Shown here in pieces: positions 36,214 to 47,662 of a DNA stretch of 64,000 bases. Under the pieces are notes generated by a model that saw only the letters and a program-made list of their open reading frames with translations, had not been told where the DNA came from and did not search any database. Position numbers and translations under genes: made by a program. Numbering within the stretch: the stretch's first letter is position 1; each line of letters starts with the position of its first letter. Where the stretch lies: the NCBI GenBank assembly GCA_003971905.1, contig RSEE01000075.1:248001-312000 (forward strand), read 5' to 3'. Source of the stretch: Moniliella sp. 'wahieum'. Taxonomy: Eukaryota > Basidiomycota > Moniliellomycetes > Moniliellales > Moniliellaceae.

Positions 36214-37845
36214 ATGATGAAGGCTCTCATGGGCGACTCGAAGCCCCACTCGGCCGTCACCCAGCTCATTGACACCCTCTGCTCCGACCACGTACGTCCC
36301 CCCTTCCCCCCGGCCTTGGCCCTGTCTCCTCTGACTCTCTGCGCGGCTCCTTCCCGTCTTTAGTTTGGCGATGACGACATTGATGGTGTGCCTGAGCTGG
36401 TCACTGCCATCAACCTCCAGTCCACCGGCCCCACCGAGGCCGCGCGTGCGCTGCGCAAGAAGCTCAAGTACGGCTCGGTCCACAACCAAGTGCGTGCGTT
36501 GACCCTGATGGGGTTCCTGGTGGACAATGGCAACCGGCGCTTCCGCCAAACGTTCCTGGACCCGATGCTGGAAGAACGGATTGTGATGGTTGCGCAGGAC
36601 GAGATGGTGGATGCACGGGTACGCAGGCGGCTCCTGCGTCTGTTGGCCCAGTGGGCGAGGGAGCTGAAGGACGACCCGCACGCCACCTCGCTCGCTTCAC
36701 TGTACCGCCGCGCTGGTGGCGGCCAGCCGTCGCGCGCTGCGCAGCAGGAGCGCCTGGAACGCCAACGCGCCGAGGCGGCGGAACAAGCACGACGGGACAA
36801 GGAACTGGACCGGGCTCGGGCGCTGCGGGCCAAGCAAGAGAAGCAGGATTGGAAGGTGGCCCAACGTGCTCAACGAGAGGAGGAGCAACGTTCGGCCCAG
36901 TCGTCTCGGAGGAAATTCAACTTGGCACAAGAGAAGCCACAGATCATGAGCTCGGTGGGCTTGGCGCAGCAGTACTCTACCGCCCTGGTCAATGCGCTGC
37001 AGCTCGTCAATCGCGAAGAAGAGTCGGTGCGTCAGAACGCCAAGGTGCAGCAGTATCTGGGCAAAGTCAAGCAGGAACGCAAGCGGGTCGTGCGGTACAT
37101 CCAGCTGGTGCAGGACGAGGAGTTTATCGGCACACTGATTGCTGCCAATGAACAGATCATCCTCGCGCTCGAGCTGTACGACAAGTTGTCCAAGTCGGCC
37201 GAACACGATTCGGACGAGGAGGGTGTGCTGGGCGAGTTGCGTGGCCAAGAGGCGGTGGACGCACAACTTCGTGAGCAAGACGCTGAAATCGAGGCGGTGC
37301 GACAACGCTTGGTGCGCGCTCGTTTCGATCCCGATGGCGAGATTGCTCAATTGCAGGAACAGCAACGCCGTGGCATTGAGCGCCACAACTCGAGCAATGC
37401 CAGTCGGGGTGCGAGCCGGGGTGCGCCGGGCAGTGCCATGGCCGATCTGCTCGACCTCGATTTCGATTCGGCCGATTCGCCCCACTCGCGCTCGCGTCCG
37501 CTCCAACCACGCCGCATGTCGCCCGATAGCTATGGGTACAGTGATGAGGACTTGGCTGATGCCGAGGTGGCCATGGCCAGTGCCTCGGGAAGCCGCAGCC
37601 GCTTTGCTCGCCCGCTTGACGACGACGACGACGATGCCGACTCGATCTACTATACCCGGCGTCCGCAGATCGGACCGCGGTATGCTTCCTCGTTCTTGTC
37701 GGACGAGGCGGAGGAGGATGAAGATGCGCCCCGCCGTGCCCCGGCCGCGGGGGCCGAGGATGATGATGGCTTTGATCCCTTTGCCGACCCCGAGGGCGCC
37801 GTTCCCCAGGCCCGCCCGGCGCGCCAGACGTTTGCGGCGGTTTAA
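36214..37845 (+). CDS. LSB5: LSB5-like VHS-GAT adaptor
   Basis: This is a cortical adaptor that links ubiquitinated cargo and Arf with the actin assembly machinery (Las17/Sla1) in endocytosis. The ATG at 36214 gives MMKALMGDSKPHSAVTQLID. A clean 72-nt intron (36292-36363, GTACGT to TAG) follows codon 26. The VHS domain (about residues 10-150) includes VPELVTAINLQSTGPTEAAR, KLKYGSVHNQVRALTLMGFL and RRLLRLLAQWARELKDDP. A charged helix (about 150-215) precedes a GAT-like bundle (about 225-320: VNALQLVNREEESVRQN, FIGTLIAANEQIILALELYD). The C-terminus is acidic and Ser-rich and ends with DPFADPEG, a DPF-type motif seen in endocytic adaptors. The frame is intact over 1.4 kb, unlike many neighbours. 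Confidence 0.88.
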
Positions 37846-38308
37846 CTGGGCCGGGGCCCCGGCGCTTGGTGGGTGCGTTGCTCTTGTGTTTGTGTAAACG
37901 ATCCTACGAATGCCCTTGGAAGCGCTGCATGCGCACCCTGTGGAGGCGAGGTCTGAGGCGCCCCGGGCGAGCTGGCGGGCCAAGAGGGGCACTGTGTAAG
38001 AACAGAGTAGCTGTGGATGGTACTCGTCGGCTGACGCTGGTGGCTCGTGCGCGTCCCAGACACCCACACGCAACGTAGCAGCCAGGCCGCCGCAGAGCAT
38101 TGCAACGTTGAAACATACAGACCGCCGTGGCTCCGTTCAATGTTGAATGTTGAATGTTGCAATGCCCCGTGCCACGCCCCCCGCGGCAGAGCGGAATGCG
38201 CCGGCAATTCCGGCACTGCGCCCGCTGGCAGCCAGCAAAGAAGCCCACAAGAAGAAACCCAGCAGCCCCCAGCCACACGCCCCCGCCGTCCCCACCGCCT
38301 GCCCCGCC
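37846..38308. other. Intergenic LSB5 / large unidentified gene
   Basis: Contains a 7-bp tandem repeat (38136-38164) about 150 bp upstream of the next ATG. No gene recognised. Confidence 0.4.
38136..38164. repeat. 7-bp tandem repeat upstream of a gene
   Basis: Three units of TGTTGAA/TGTTGCA, flanked by an inverted TTCAA/TTGAA pair. Confidence 0.75.
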
Positions 38309-40783
38309 ATGCTGCTTGCTGCGCGTGCCCTCGTCCGGCGGGCAGCGCGTCCGCACGCATATGCGGCTCTGCGCACCTCCGCCTCGCTCGCCTTCACCCC
38401 CGACATGGCCGCCGCCTCCGAGGCCGAACCCCAGCGGTGCGCGCCTCCGCCCCCCAACCCCCGCCTGCGTCCTCGGCCGCCGCGCCGCAGCCCCCGAGCA
38501 CAGCTGGACCAACCACCCCTCGATCAGCCCCCTGATTCAAGCCGAGCATCCTGACTCGCTTCCGTCCCAGCTGCGCGCGTGGGACCGCGAGCGCCGCGAG
38601 CGTCTCCGCCAGCGCAGCCTCTACGCCGGCAAGCACGCCATCCAACTCACGCCTACTGGCCGGCGCAAAATCCTCCTCCCCCCCGCCCCGTCCCCTGCCT
38701 TGCACGCTCCCTCTTCCGACGTGGCCCAGCGTGCCGCCCAGAAACTCACGGATGCACTTGCGGCGCCTGCGCTGGCCAACGACCATGCCGCTCACAATGC
38801 CCTATGGGAGCTCTACCTCGCCTCGTCCTACCTTGTTCCTGCCCAGCAAGTCCGCGCGACCAGCGCCGCTGCAGCCGACATTCTTCTCGAACCGCGAAGG
38901 CGGAAATATCTGGTCGAGTCGGTTGCAGGGCATGAGGAGACACAAGACGACGACGCATCGTTGGACATGATGCAGACGGACGAAGGAAGCGGTGCCAAGC
39001 TGCGTGTTTCCACTCTGTCTGTCGACGTGCTGGCTCAACTCGTTGAGCGTCTTGCTCCGAAACCCATGGCCAAGAGCCAGGCCGGATCGTTCAACATGTA
39101 CCCGGTTGTCAAGCGGTACACTCGTCGTGCGCTGGCGCTTTTGGCGCAGGTGCGGGCCCAACGAGCGTTTGGCGGCGCGTTTGCTGCTACCATCGTTCCT
39201 GGTAGCCAAGAACATCCCGCCCTTCCTCCCCCCAATCTCAAGGCCATTCTCACCGTGTTGAAATGGGCCCAGGCGCAAACCCAAGCCGAGGTGGTGGATG
39301 ACGTTCTTTTCTTCTCCGACTCGTCCCGCAGGGGACCCAAGTCGCCGAAGTACAAGAGGCCGTTCGGATGGTCCTCTACCTTCTCTCCCGACGAGCAGCG
39401 CATGATGCCGTCTTCCTCTCTGCGCGGCAATGCGAGCGAGGCCAGCCGCGGCGCGGGTTTGTATGGGACGCAGCGAAGTGGAATGCGACCGAGACGGTCT
39501 GTGCGGGGTTGGGGGAAGATGCGTTGGCCGTCTTGTCGTACCATGGGATCCGGCCTTCTCTGGCAACCGCACTGGAGGCAACCAAGCTCTTTGCCCGCAC
39601 CACGCGTCTGGACCAGGTGGTGAGGTTGTTACGCGAGCACTGGAACGTGGACCTGATGCGACCCGACTTGCCTCTGCAAAGCGCCGATGTGCCGCCGGTT
39701 CCGACTGACTTGTTCAACACGATCCTGTTTGCCTGGGGCAACAGTTGCCCGTTTCCGAGATGGTCGCCGCGTTTTACACCCTCACCGAACCTTTGACCAC
39801 TGCTTCGCCCGCTTCGGCCTACCGCTCGGTTTCGAACGACGCCGAACTGGACTTTAGCGATACGGGCGAGGACTTCCCACCGGAGACGGGCGCCGGATTG
39901 CGGCCGGCCGTGGTGCCGGACATGTCGTCGTACGAGACAATGGTGCACCACATGGTCAACCCCATCAAGGGCAAACGGTACCAAGGCCGACAGGGCATGT
40001 GGACCGCGTTGCTGCCCCGTGCACGTGTGCTGGAGACGTTTGAGATGGAACAGCGTCGGCGCTCGCGGGGTCCTACACGCTCTTGCTCCAGGTCGTGCTG
40101 GACCAAGTGCTGGACCAAGCCGCGCACCGTGCATCCGAATCGCGCAAACGGCTACTTACCATCTTGGCCATTGAGCGCAGACCCGTCGCGCTGCGCCAGG
40201 CAGGCATCCAACCTGCCGACTTGGTGCTCTATGCTCCGCAAGTGGAAACTGCTGCTACCAACCAAGCGCCTGCTGCGCTGGGTGCTCCATCTGGCCCAGG
40301 ACCGCGGACGCTCCTCGCTGATCCGCTACCTGCTGGCACACACTGCGCGCTGGTCCGACCTGCTCCAGGGCGAAGAAACGTTCCTGCGCGCGGCGGTGCA
40401 GCAAGTATCGCACCCTGCGCTGCATGCGCACTTTACCGCGCTAGCCGACGCGCACACTGCGCCGCTCGCTGTTGTGCGCTCCGTCACGGGCCAGTTGACC
40501 AAAAAGCTCCACGCCGTGCAGAACAAGAAACGACGCTCGGCCACGGCGGATGTCTCGTCCAACTTGCCTGACGCGGACGCCAAGGCAGTCCTCGGCCGAC
40601 GCCTACGGCGCCGAGCTCGCCTCGCCCACTTCCATCCAGTTTGTGGATCTGGGCGAGGTCAAGACGGAGCGCGTGGTGACGCGCGAACGCAAGTTGCGCG
40701 GCAAGGAGCGCCGCGCCGCCGAACGGGCCCTGGTCGAGGCACGGCACGAGGAGATGCAGGAGCGCTGGAAGCGCGGTGGGTAG
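38309..40783 (+). CDS. Large unidentified protein, possible mitochondrial targeting
   Basis: The ATG at 38309 gives MLLAARALVRRAARPHAYAA, an Arg/Ala-rich amphipathic start that fits a mitochondrial presequence. An intron of about 65 nt (38437 to about 38500, donor GTGCGC) joins the N-terminus to a conserved-looking stretch (HPDSLPSQLRAWDRERRERL). Long helical segments follow (RAAQKLTDALAAPALAND, MYPVVKRYTRRALALLAQVR, LKAILTVLKWAQAQTQAEVV, DQVVRLLREHWNVDLMRPDL). These helix pairs would suit a PPR-like or other helical-repeat RNA-processing protein, but no diagnostic repeat is clear. The C-terminus is highly charged: KTERVVTRERKLRGKERRAA, ending ERWKRGG at 40783. Frame changes near 39390, 39780, 40075 and 40590 need introns or one-base corrections. 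Confidence 0.55.
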
Positions 40784-42240
40784 ATGGGTTGGCGCCTCCT
40801 AGGCTGAGCTGGGCGCGGGGTGGGGGGGGCGGACTGCTCTCCCCAAGGCCCGGGGGAGGGGTGGGCATAGGCATAGCATGATAAATGCTTGCCGTGGGGT
40901 ACACAGCCCCTGCCCCCCCCCCCCACGTCGCCATCATATCATGCGTGCGCTGCGGATCTAGCCATGGCTGCGCTTCCAACGGACTTTTTAATGCAGTAGC
41001 ACCACCCCCCATAATCCAATTCGCGCCGGTCTGCTGGACCGCTCAGCGCTCCTCTCAGCCTGAGAACACATCCCACGGCGGAGTGGCATGATGCTTATAG
41101 ACTGGTGCAGGCGGCCGTGGCGGACAGAAGGCAGTGCGTGTAGGATGGCTATAGCCCATCTCGGCCTGATCAAGCTGATCAACGACTGGGGGAGCATGTC
41201 CACGCTCTTGGCGACGGTAGGCGTCATCATCACGAGGTGTTGGCTGTGGAGGTGCAGCGGGCGAGGGACACTGCCGAGATGCGAGATGGGGCGCCGCTGC
41301 GGTGCTGGCCAGCTGGCGCAGGGCCTCTGCCTCTGTCCCGGTGCCTTGGGAAAAAGTCCCCGACAAAGCTGTACGCCGCAAGCGGGATGATCGATGATCG
41401 ATGAACGTAACGTGGACGTAACGTACACCGCGCTGACCGAGCAACGGAATTCTGCTTTTCTTACTAGGCAGCCTTGAGCTGAACTCAGCCGCTGCACCAG
41501 GCCCTGGCCTCAGTCTCACGCCCGCCATTGCTTATTCCGCAATCGATAACCACTCGCCTCCCATGTTTGCGAATGGAGAGTGTGCTCGCCTGGCTATGCG
41601 CGCTCTGATCTCGCTATTTGCCCATGGACGCCTGCTGCCAGCAGAGCGTCTGCCTCGTCCAATTGCCTGCGCGGGAGGAATGGCGTTTCGGCCGGGCTAT
41701 CTGGACGGATTCAGATCATGCATTCCGACGCCTATCCTATCACCGTCTCCGATCGCCACACTTTTCCGCCCCTGCAGGCGCATGCCGCATGCCTTGGCGC
41801 CCCCGCATCAGGGTTGGGGTTGGGGCTGGCGGGCATAGTAGGGTTCCCTATTTTTGGTTCTGAGATCTGAGAATCCGACACTGTGGAGGGGGTCATGCAT
41901 GCGCTGCGGAATCATGCACTGAGGGGCTGGCAGGGCGGCGCTGTCCACGCCACACCTGGGGCGACATGCGATGCGGACGGCGGTATGTGATGAAGCGGTG
42001 ACAGGTGCGGTGTGCGTGCTGCTGGTGCGTGCGGCGGCGGCCGGCGTGGCTGAAACCAGCGGCGGCGTGGATTGGTAAGGCCAAGGTGTGGTCCACCAAG
42101 CCCACGGCCAGCCCAGCCAGCCATATCCTCACGCCCGACCCCCGTCCCTCCGCCTCAGCCCCGGCCGCAGCCCCAGCCGCAGCCCCTCGCCCGCGGCCAC
42201 CACCCTTCTTGTCTGTGTGCCGCTCTGCGCACGCTGCCCC
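40784..42240. other. Intergenic, promoter region of bZIP gene
   Basis: No gene recognised. It includes a C run of about 13 bases ending near 40924 and a 7-bp tandem repeat at 41386-41404. Confidence 0.45.
41386..41404. repeat. 7-bp tandem repeat, ATCGAT core
   Basis: GATGATCGATGATCGATGA, units of GATCGAT. Confidence 0.8.
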
Positions 42241-43630
42241 ATGCCGCTGCTGGATCTCGCCAAGACGCGCGCCTCCGAGGCCGCGCTCGCTGTCAAATCG
42301 CACACCGTCTCCGAGCCTCCATCGAGCCACCGGACAGGCTATGCGGCGGCGGCCCAGCACGCCATGAACAGCCGCCGCCCCAAATATGTCCATGCGCACC
42401 AACACAGTCTTGCTGGCCATCCCACCTCGCCGCTTGCCGCCGACCCAGCCATGCAGGTCGACCCGTCCCTCAGGGCGCTCGCCTCCCACACCTCCACCTC
42501 GGTCTCCACCCATGCTTTTCCGCCCAGCAGTGACGCTGCCTTGACCCGCAAGGCACAAAATCGGCATGCCCAGCGCGAATTCCGCCAGCGCAAACAGGAA
42601 TACATTCGCGCGCTCGAGTGTCGCGTCGACCTGCTCTCCTCGCCGCCGGCGACCCAACTCCATCGGCTGCGCTGGCTGCTGCGCCAACTGATGCTGGAGA
42701 ATGCCGAGTTGCGGGTCCTGTTGGGTGTGATCGGCTCGCATGTGGCAAGCGATGGCGTCGGAGGGTTTTTGGGCGCACACGAAAACGTTCGGACCGAATT
42801 GGAACGGTTTGTGTACAATCCGTCGGAACAACGCGCTTTGACGGTGTGGGACCCACATTCGGACGACAACGATGGCTCACTCGCGCTGCATGCGCTGCGT
42901 GCCCAGTCCCAACTCCCTCCAGAAGCGTCCTTGGTCCCCGTCCAACCCGGCCACCATCCGCCTCTGCCCACCTTGCCCACACTCCTTTTGTCCCCGCACA
43001 ATAAGCGCAAACGCTCGGCGTCCGACTGCAAGATGGACCAAACCAGGTTAAAACGCAGTGCCAGTCTACGACCGTCTCCCGACGCAGGCTCGTCGGACAC
43101 GGCTGAACAGAACAAAGTGGTCTCTACCACGCGCGCCAATCCCTCTTCCTCGGCTCCATCCGCACCCGCATCCGCATCCACATCCACCCCCTCCGTTCCG
43201 GCTGCCGCCCTGCCTCTATCAAATTTCGGCATACCATCTTGGGCCCCCATTGCCCCCCCCTTGCCCGGCCCAACCGGACCCTGTTGGTCCGACGACATGA
43301 TACCACCTCCCCTGACGCTCGCACACCCACCGCCAAAGCGGCCGAGCCCAGTACGGCGTCGTTCCCCCCCCTGGGCAGGAGAACAACGTGGCCTTGGCCG
43401 CGATGTATCGAGAGAGCATTGGCCTGGCCCAGCGGACCCGCCCTCAGGCTTCTTCGCCTACCCCCAGTTTGGCCCGCATCTTCGCCCCCGACTCAAGACA
43501 GGGCACAGGACGCGTGCCCCGTCTCGTCCTCGTCTCGGCCCGCAAGGGTCGAGGGAAAGCAGCCCGTCCCACCCTTTGGAAGGTACCCGAGTACCTCGCC
43601 ATGCCCGTCTCTCCCTCGCAGTGGTCCTGA
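42241..43630 (+). CDS. bZIP transcription factor, YAP/AP-1 type
   Basis: This is a nuclear DNA-binding factor. The ATG at 42241 gives MPLLDLAKTRASEAALAVKS. The basic region at 42547-42615, RKAQNRHAQREFRQRKQEYI, contains N-x-x-A-Q-x-x-F-R, the signature that separates fungal Yap/Pap1 factors from other bZIPs. A short leucine zipper follows with heptad hydrophobics in LECRVDLL, LRWLLRQLMLENAELRVLLG. The rest is Ser/Pro-rich and probably disordered; its basic patch NKRKRSASDCKMDQTRLKR could be a nuclear localisation signal. Past about 43380 the better coding frame is the one reading ALAAMYRESIGLAQRTRPQA and stopping at 43630, so a one-base slip in the C run near 43365 is likely. No Cys-rich redox domain of the Yap1 kind is visible. 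Confidence 0.82.
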
Positions 43631-43913
43631 TCGATGACCCTGGTCTCCTCCACGGTCCATAATCCACTTGATGAAAGGTGAGGCGAAAGGAAGGAAAGGG
43701 TTTGGAACCGAACCCTACGGCCTACCCCCCCGTGCCTGCCTACCGTCGCACGCGCTACTCGACTTCAAGCTTCATCTCGATATGATAATCCTGCCCGCCC
43801 TGCCCGGCCGTCGGCAATGCGTGGCGGAGTGACTAGTGACCGTGCTGGGTACGATGCTCGGTGCTAGGCGCGGGTGTCTGGGGCGCGCAGATGCGCAAGG
43901 TTGGGACCTTAAC

Positions 43914-43934
43914 GCTTGAAGCTTGGAGCTTGAT
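43914..43934. repeat. Degenerate 7-bp repeat, AAGCTT core
   Basis: Three GCTTGAA/GCTTGGA units, related to 4395 and 10037. Confidence 0.75.
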
Positions 43935-44092
43935 CAGACCAACGCGGATGCGCTGGTGCGCTGCTACAGATCAGACCCCGATCTGACTTGGGAGGGGGAT
44001 GCATAGTGCACCCGGCACACAGTAGCGTAGTGCATCCTGATCGATGATCTGATTCATGATTCTGATTGGTTGGAGGCCGTGGTATGGGACAG

Positions 44093-44120
44093 GTGACTAG
44101 CTGACTAGCTGACTAGTGCA
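44093..44120. repeat. 8-bp tandem repeat, CTAG core
   Basis: Three units of GACTAGCT, the 8-bp relative of the GTGACTA repeat at 23187. Confidence 0.8.
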
Positions 44121-45499
44121 CAGGTAGCTGGCGAGGAGCAGATCGAGGCTGCTGGGCGCTTATTTTTCCTTGGGATACACATCCAGCGCACCAAGTCTAA
44201 CTAGCCAACGGCCTCGCTCCTCGCTCCTCGCTCGTCGATCACCGGCCGATCCCCGATCCCCGATCACTTCGGTCGCATGCCACATGTCACACGCCACGAC
44301 CACGTCACTCAGAATCATTAATCACCGGTCACCCAGCGCACCAGCCGGTCACGCTCACGCGATGTACATCGCACGTGCACCAGCACTCGAAATATATATA
44401 GCCCAGCTTTCTTTGTACGAGGCACTCAATTGGCTTCCTTGAGGACTCCTACTGGTAGGCCTGAGTCTGAGGCCAGAGGCTGGCCTGAGGGCTCCATGCA
44501 TGCCAGTTATCGGCTCAGCGCTCACCCAACAAGCTTTTGGGGGGTACAATTTACAATCGGGTAGACAACGGACGGACGACGCAGGGTAGTGTGGTGCTTT
44601 TGAGCTGCTCGGTGGATCCGATGTTAGACTGTGATCCTGCAGCTGCTCTTATCCCGGCTCGATAGCGTAGTGGTAACGCATCCCTGGCCGAAAATGGAAG
44701 GTTGGGAAACGTGTCAGCGAATGACTAAGCTTGCTCCAATTTCCAATTCTGCACCCTGTCTCTCGCTCTTCCTTTCCTTTTTCTTTTGCTTCTGGTCTCT
44801 GCCCGATGCCTTCTGTTTCCTCCCACGAACGATCTGGCCTTTCCCCCCGCCTCTGACAGGACCTTGGTCTCCCTCGTTTAGTGCCGACTGTTACAGAGGT
44901 CAGGCTGAGCTATCAGTACGTCAGGGATGATACTCGATTGGGAACACCATGGGGACTTGCATGGGATGTGGATCACGCCGATCACGTGACCCCACGCCTC
45001 GCTGCGAGACGTGCGGTAGGCTCCGGCGGGTACTGGACTTCTGCTGGACAGCTGGCTAGTCAAGAAAAGGCGAAAAGTGCGCCAGGAGGGGTGGCCTGGT
45101 GGGTGTGCCTGGAACCGGGCGGTAGCCAACGTAGTTAATAGGGGCGTGTGACGTGTGACATGGTTGCGTCTAAAAACGGACAACGTGCGCGCATGCATGT
45201 GCCTGATGGATGATGCCCGCGTGGCGGATGGATGATGGGGGCCACGCGACAAGGCGCACAGGACATGTGCTCGCTCTTTTGCCAGCCAGCAATTGTACCT
45301 GAGTGGTGCAGGCACAGGGGCTGTGTGGGCACGCGTATGCCAGAGTGCGGTGGGGTGCGGAGGATCGGCCAGGCGTTGCACGCCTCGACCAGCGCTGCCT
45401 GGCCAGCCCAGCCCAGCCGTCCCAGCTTCAGAGCTTCAGCGCCTTCCGTGCCCCTGATCACACCCACGGCCCTTTGCTCCGCCAGCCAGCCCATCCAGC

Positions 45500-46840
45500 A
45501 TGCCATCCGCGCGGCTGCCCGCCCTGCTGGCCACGCTCGTTCTCCTGGCTGTGTGCGTCGTCGAGGTGCTTATCAGTGTCGGCGTGCCTGTCTGGAAGGC
45601 CATCTACTTTGCTCGCCTCTCCACTGCCGGCTCCGACGCGGTCGACGTGGGCGTCTGGAGCCTCTGCACCACACATGGCCACTGCACCAAGGCGTCAGTC
45701 GGTCTCGTTTGGCATCCGAACCAACTCGACTCGACCCCTGCGCCCACGGGCCATGTTCTGATCAAGGGTCTCACCGCCGCCCTCATCCTCCACCCCATCG
45801 CGGCTGGCCTGGCTGCTCTGGAAGCCCTCTGTGCGCTTCTAACCTCCTTTGGCTCACAGAGGCCAAAGGGTATGTGGGGCAGCGCGATGGGTGCTTTTTT
45901 GTCGTGCGCTGTCACCCTGGGCGCGTTTGGTGTCAGTATCGCCGTCGTCTTGTTGGCCCGGAGCCGATATGTGGGCACCGTTTTCTTTGGCCCTGCTCTG
46001 TGGATGTCAGTCGGTGCTTCAGCAGCGGCGGTGCTCGCTGTCCTCGTCGCCATCTGTGCAGCCGGGATGAGCTCCCTGCAAGAGGACGCTACGGAGTATG
46101 TGCCCTCCCACCTCGCCTACCCCACTCCGTCTACCAACCAACAGACGTGGTCCGATCCATCCGTACTCGCCACCAAAGAGACCGAGGCGCAAAAGATGAA
46201 CTACTTTGACCATGGCGATGACCCAGAGGGCACCACCACCTCACGCACCCAGCTCAACGCCACTACTCATCCCGACGGGTACGCGTATGATGGAGGTTAT
46301 TCTACCTACCCCCCCCAACCTTACCCCTCGTACTACCCCACCACCGCTGCCCCGGCCCCTACCCCCGGGACCTGGGACGTTAGTGGGTACGTGTACCCTA
46401 ATCAGGGTACGTGGGGGGATCACTATGCCCCGGGTCAGTCGGGCGCCGCGGCGCAGCACCAAGGTGACCAAGAGCTTCTAGCCCGAGACGGCTACCCTGC
46501 CCAGGGTCCGGCCGAGACAGAACCAGGCTACAACGCCATTGCTCCTTCAGCAGAGGCTCCATCGCAAGGCGGAGGGGTGCAGTACGGCGTGGCGTATAGC
46601 GATCCCAATGACCCCGAGGCCAGTAGTCGGTACAGCGGTGCGGACGCGTACGAAGCGTATGATACCGCTTACCCTCCCGGTTCGGCCGCGTTGCGGGCAA
46701 GTGTGCCGTCCACGCCTGGATCCGAGGTGGATGTGATCGCGTTCCAGCCGCCTGTGTCGTCCTCGACCAGTAGGGCGCGTACGCGCGAGGCGTATGCCCG
46801 CGTCGCTCACACGGTCTCCACCTCCCAGGCCTACCACTGA
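45500..46840 (+). CDS. RIM9: PalI/Rim9-family pH-response membrane protein
   Basis: This plasma-membrane protein helps the Rim21/PalH sensor start the Rim101/PacC alkaline-pH pathway. The ATG at 45500 begins a signal-anchor-like helix (LPALLATLVLLAVCVVEVLI). A loop contains the VGVWSLCTTHGHCTKA signature (about 45648-45698), with the G-W/x-C-x(n)-C pattern shared by SUR7/PalI proteins. Three more helices follow (near 45785, 45900 and 46010: LILHPIAAGLAALEALCALL, FLSCAVTLGAFGVSIAVVLL, SVGASAAAVLAVLVAICAAG), giving the four-span layout of the family. The long cytoplasmic tail is Tyr/Pro/Gly-rich (GGYSTYPPQPYPSYYPTT), as in PalI. The frame is unbroken over 447 codons. Paralogues of the SUR7 group remain an alternative. 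Confidence 0.8.
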   Translation: MPSARLPALLATLVLLAVCVVEVLISVGVPVWKAIYFARLSTAGSDAVDVGVWSLCTTHGHCTKASVGLVWHPNQLDSTPAPTGHVLIKGLTAALILHPIAAGLAALEALCALLTSFGSQRPKGMWGSAMGAFLSCAVTLGAFGVSIAVVLLARSRYVGTVFFGPALWMSVGASAAAVLAVLVAICAAGMSSLQEDATEYVPSHLAYPTPSTNQQTWSDPSVLATKETEAQKMNYFDHGDDPEGTTTSRTQLNATTHPDGYAYDGGYSTYPPQPYPSYYPTTAAPAPTPGTWDVSGYVYPNQGTWGDHYAPGQSGAAAQHQGDQELLARDGYPAQGPAETEPGYNAIAPSAEAPSQGGGVQYGVAYSDPNDPEASSRYSGADAYEAYDTAYPPGSAALRASVPSTPGSEVDVIAFQPPVSSSTSRARTREAYARVAHTVSTSQAYH

Positions 46841-47662
46841 GGATGGGCGCAGCAGCAGGCACGTGCCACAGCTGCATACGACTCTGCGTACCAACCCTCT
46901 ATGCCAGAATCGCTCGTCCCGACCTGGCTACCAGGCGTAGCCTTTTTCCGAGGACTTCCCTCCCGCCCCCCATATAGATACACCCCAACCTTTGCTGCGG
47001 ATGCCTTGGACGTTTTCCGTACCCCCTGCCTTCTTGCCTACCCTTCCTTTCTTGTCAGATTCCCCCGTCCCCCTGGTCACTTGATGTACCCCTTCCTGCC
47101 TGTGTATTTCTTTCCCCTGTCACATTGCCTCCCTTTCCTCCCTTTTGGCCCTCGCTTGGCTGCTTCCCCTGTGGCTTGCTCGCTCGCGCTCGTTTGCAAC
47201 TCCAATGACACATCCGGGGTTTCCCCCGCGCCTTACTTTGGATGCAGGGCGCTAGACCTCACCTTGGGCGCTGCAGCAGCCATGCTTGCGCTCTCTTCAT
47301 CTCTCTCATGTTTGGCGTCTCGTTCTAGGGTAGGTGAAGGGTGAGGGATTCGATGAGGCCCGGGAGACCCGATGAGAGCCCGAGTCCGAGATCGCCCTGG
47401 CCTATTGCTTCGCCTACAGTTTACCCAAGGCCCTGGGTGCGGCCATAGGTCGCACTCCCCTCGGCGTGCTGTACCAGCTGCGCCCTCTACGGTCCGGGCG
47501 CCTTGTCCACCTGTTGACCTGGGCACCTGTTTCATCTGTCCGCCTATCCACCCCACCCCACCGCGGCGACCCACGCCAGAGGCCAAGACAGACGCAATCC
47601 AATTCGAGGTGAACCCCAAGGCCGACGAGCAAGCCCAGGGTTCGGATGTGCAGCCGGGTGGT
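46841..47662. other. Convergent intergenic region
   Basis: Between the 3' ends of RIM9 and SSS1. C/T-rich; no gene recognised. Confidence 0.4.

Larger units (their letters stand above)
43631..45499. other. Intergenic region with short repeats
   Basis: About 1.9 kb without a recognised gene. It has an AAGCTTGA element (43914-43934), an 8-bp tandem repeat (44093-44120), an AT stretch at 44393-44401 and a tRNA-like half at about 44653 that lacks a B box. Confidence 0.45.

Noticed and set aside
36697-38100. 467-codon minus-strand open frame
   Set aside because: It lies antisense to the intact LSB5 gene and has no family resemblance.
42339-43298. 319-codon minus-strand open frame
   Set aside because: It is a shadow of the bZIP gene, caused by high GC content.
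44651-44720. tRNA-like 5' half (GGCTCGATAGCGTAGTGGTA)
   Set aside because: It resembles an A box and D arm, but no B box or matching 3' half follows within 300 bp.
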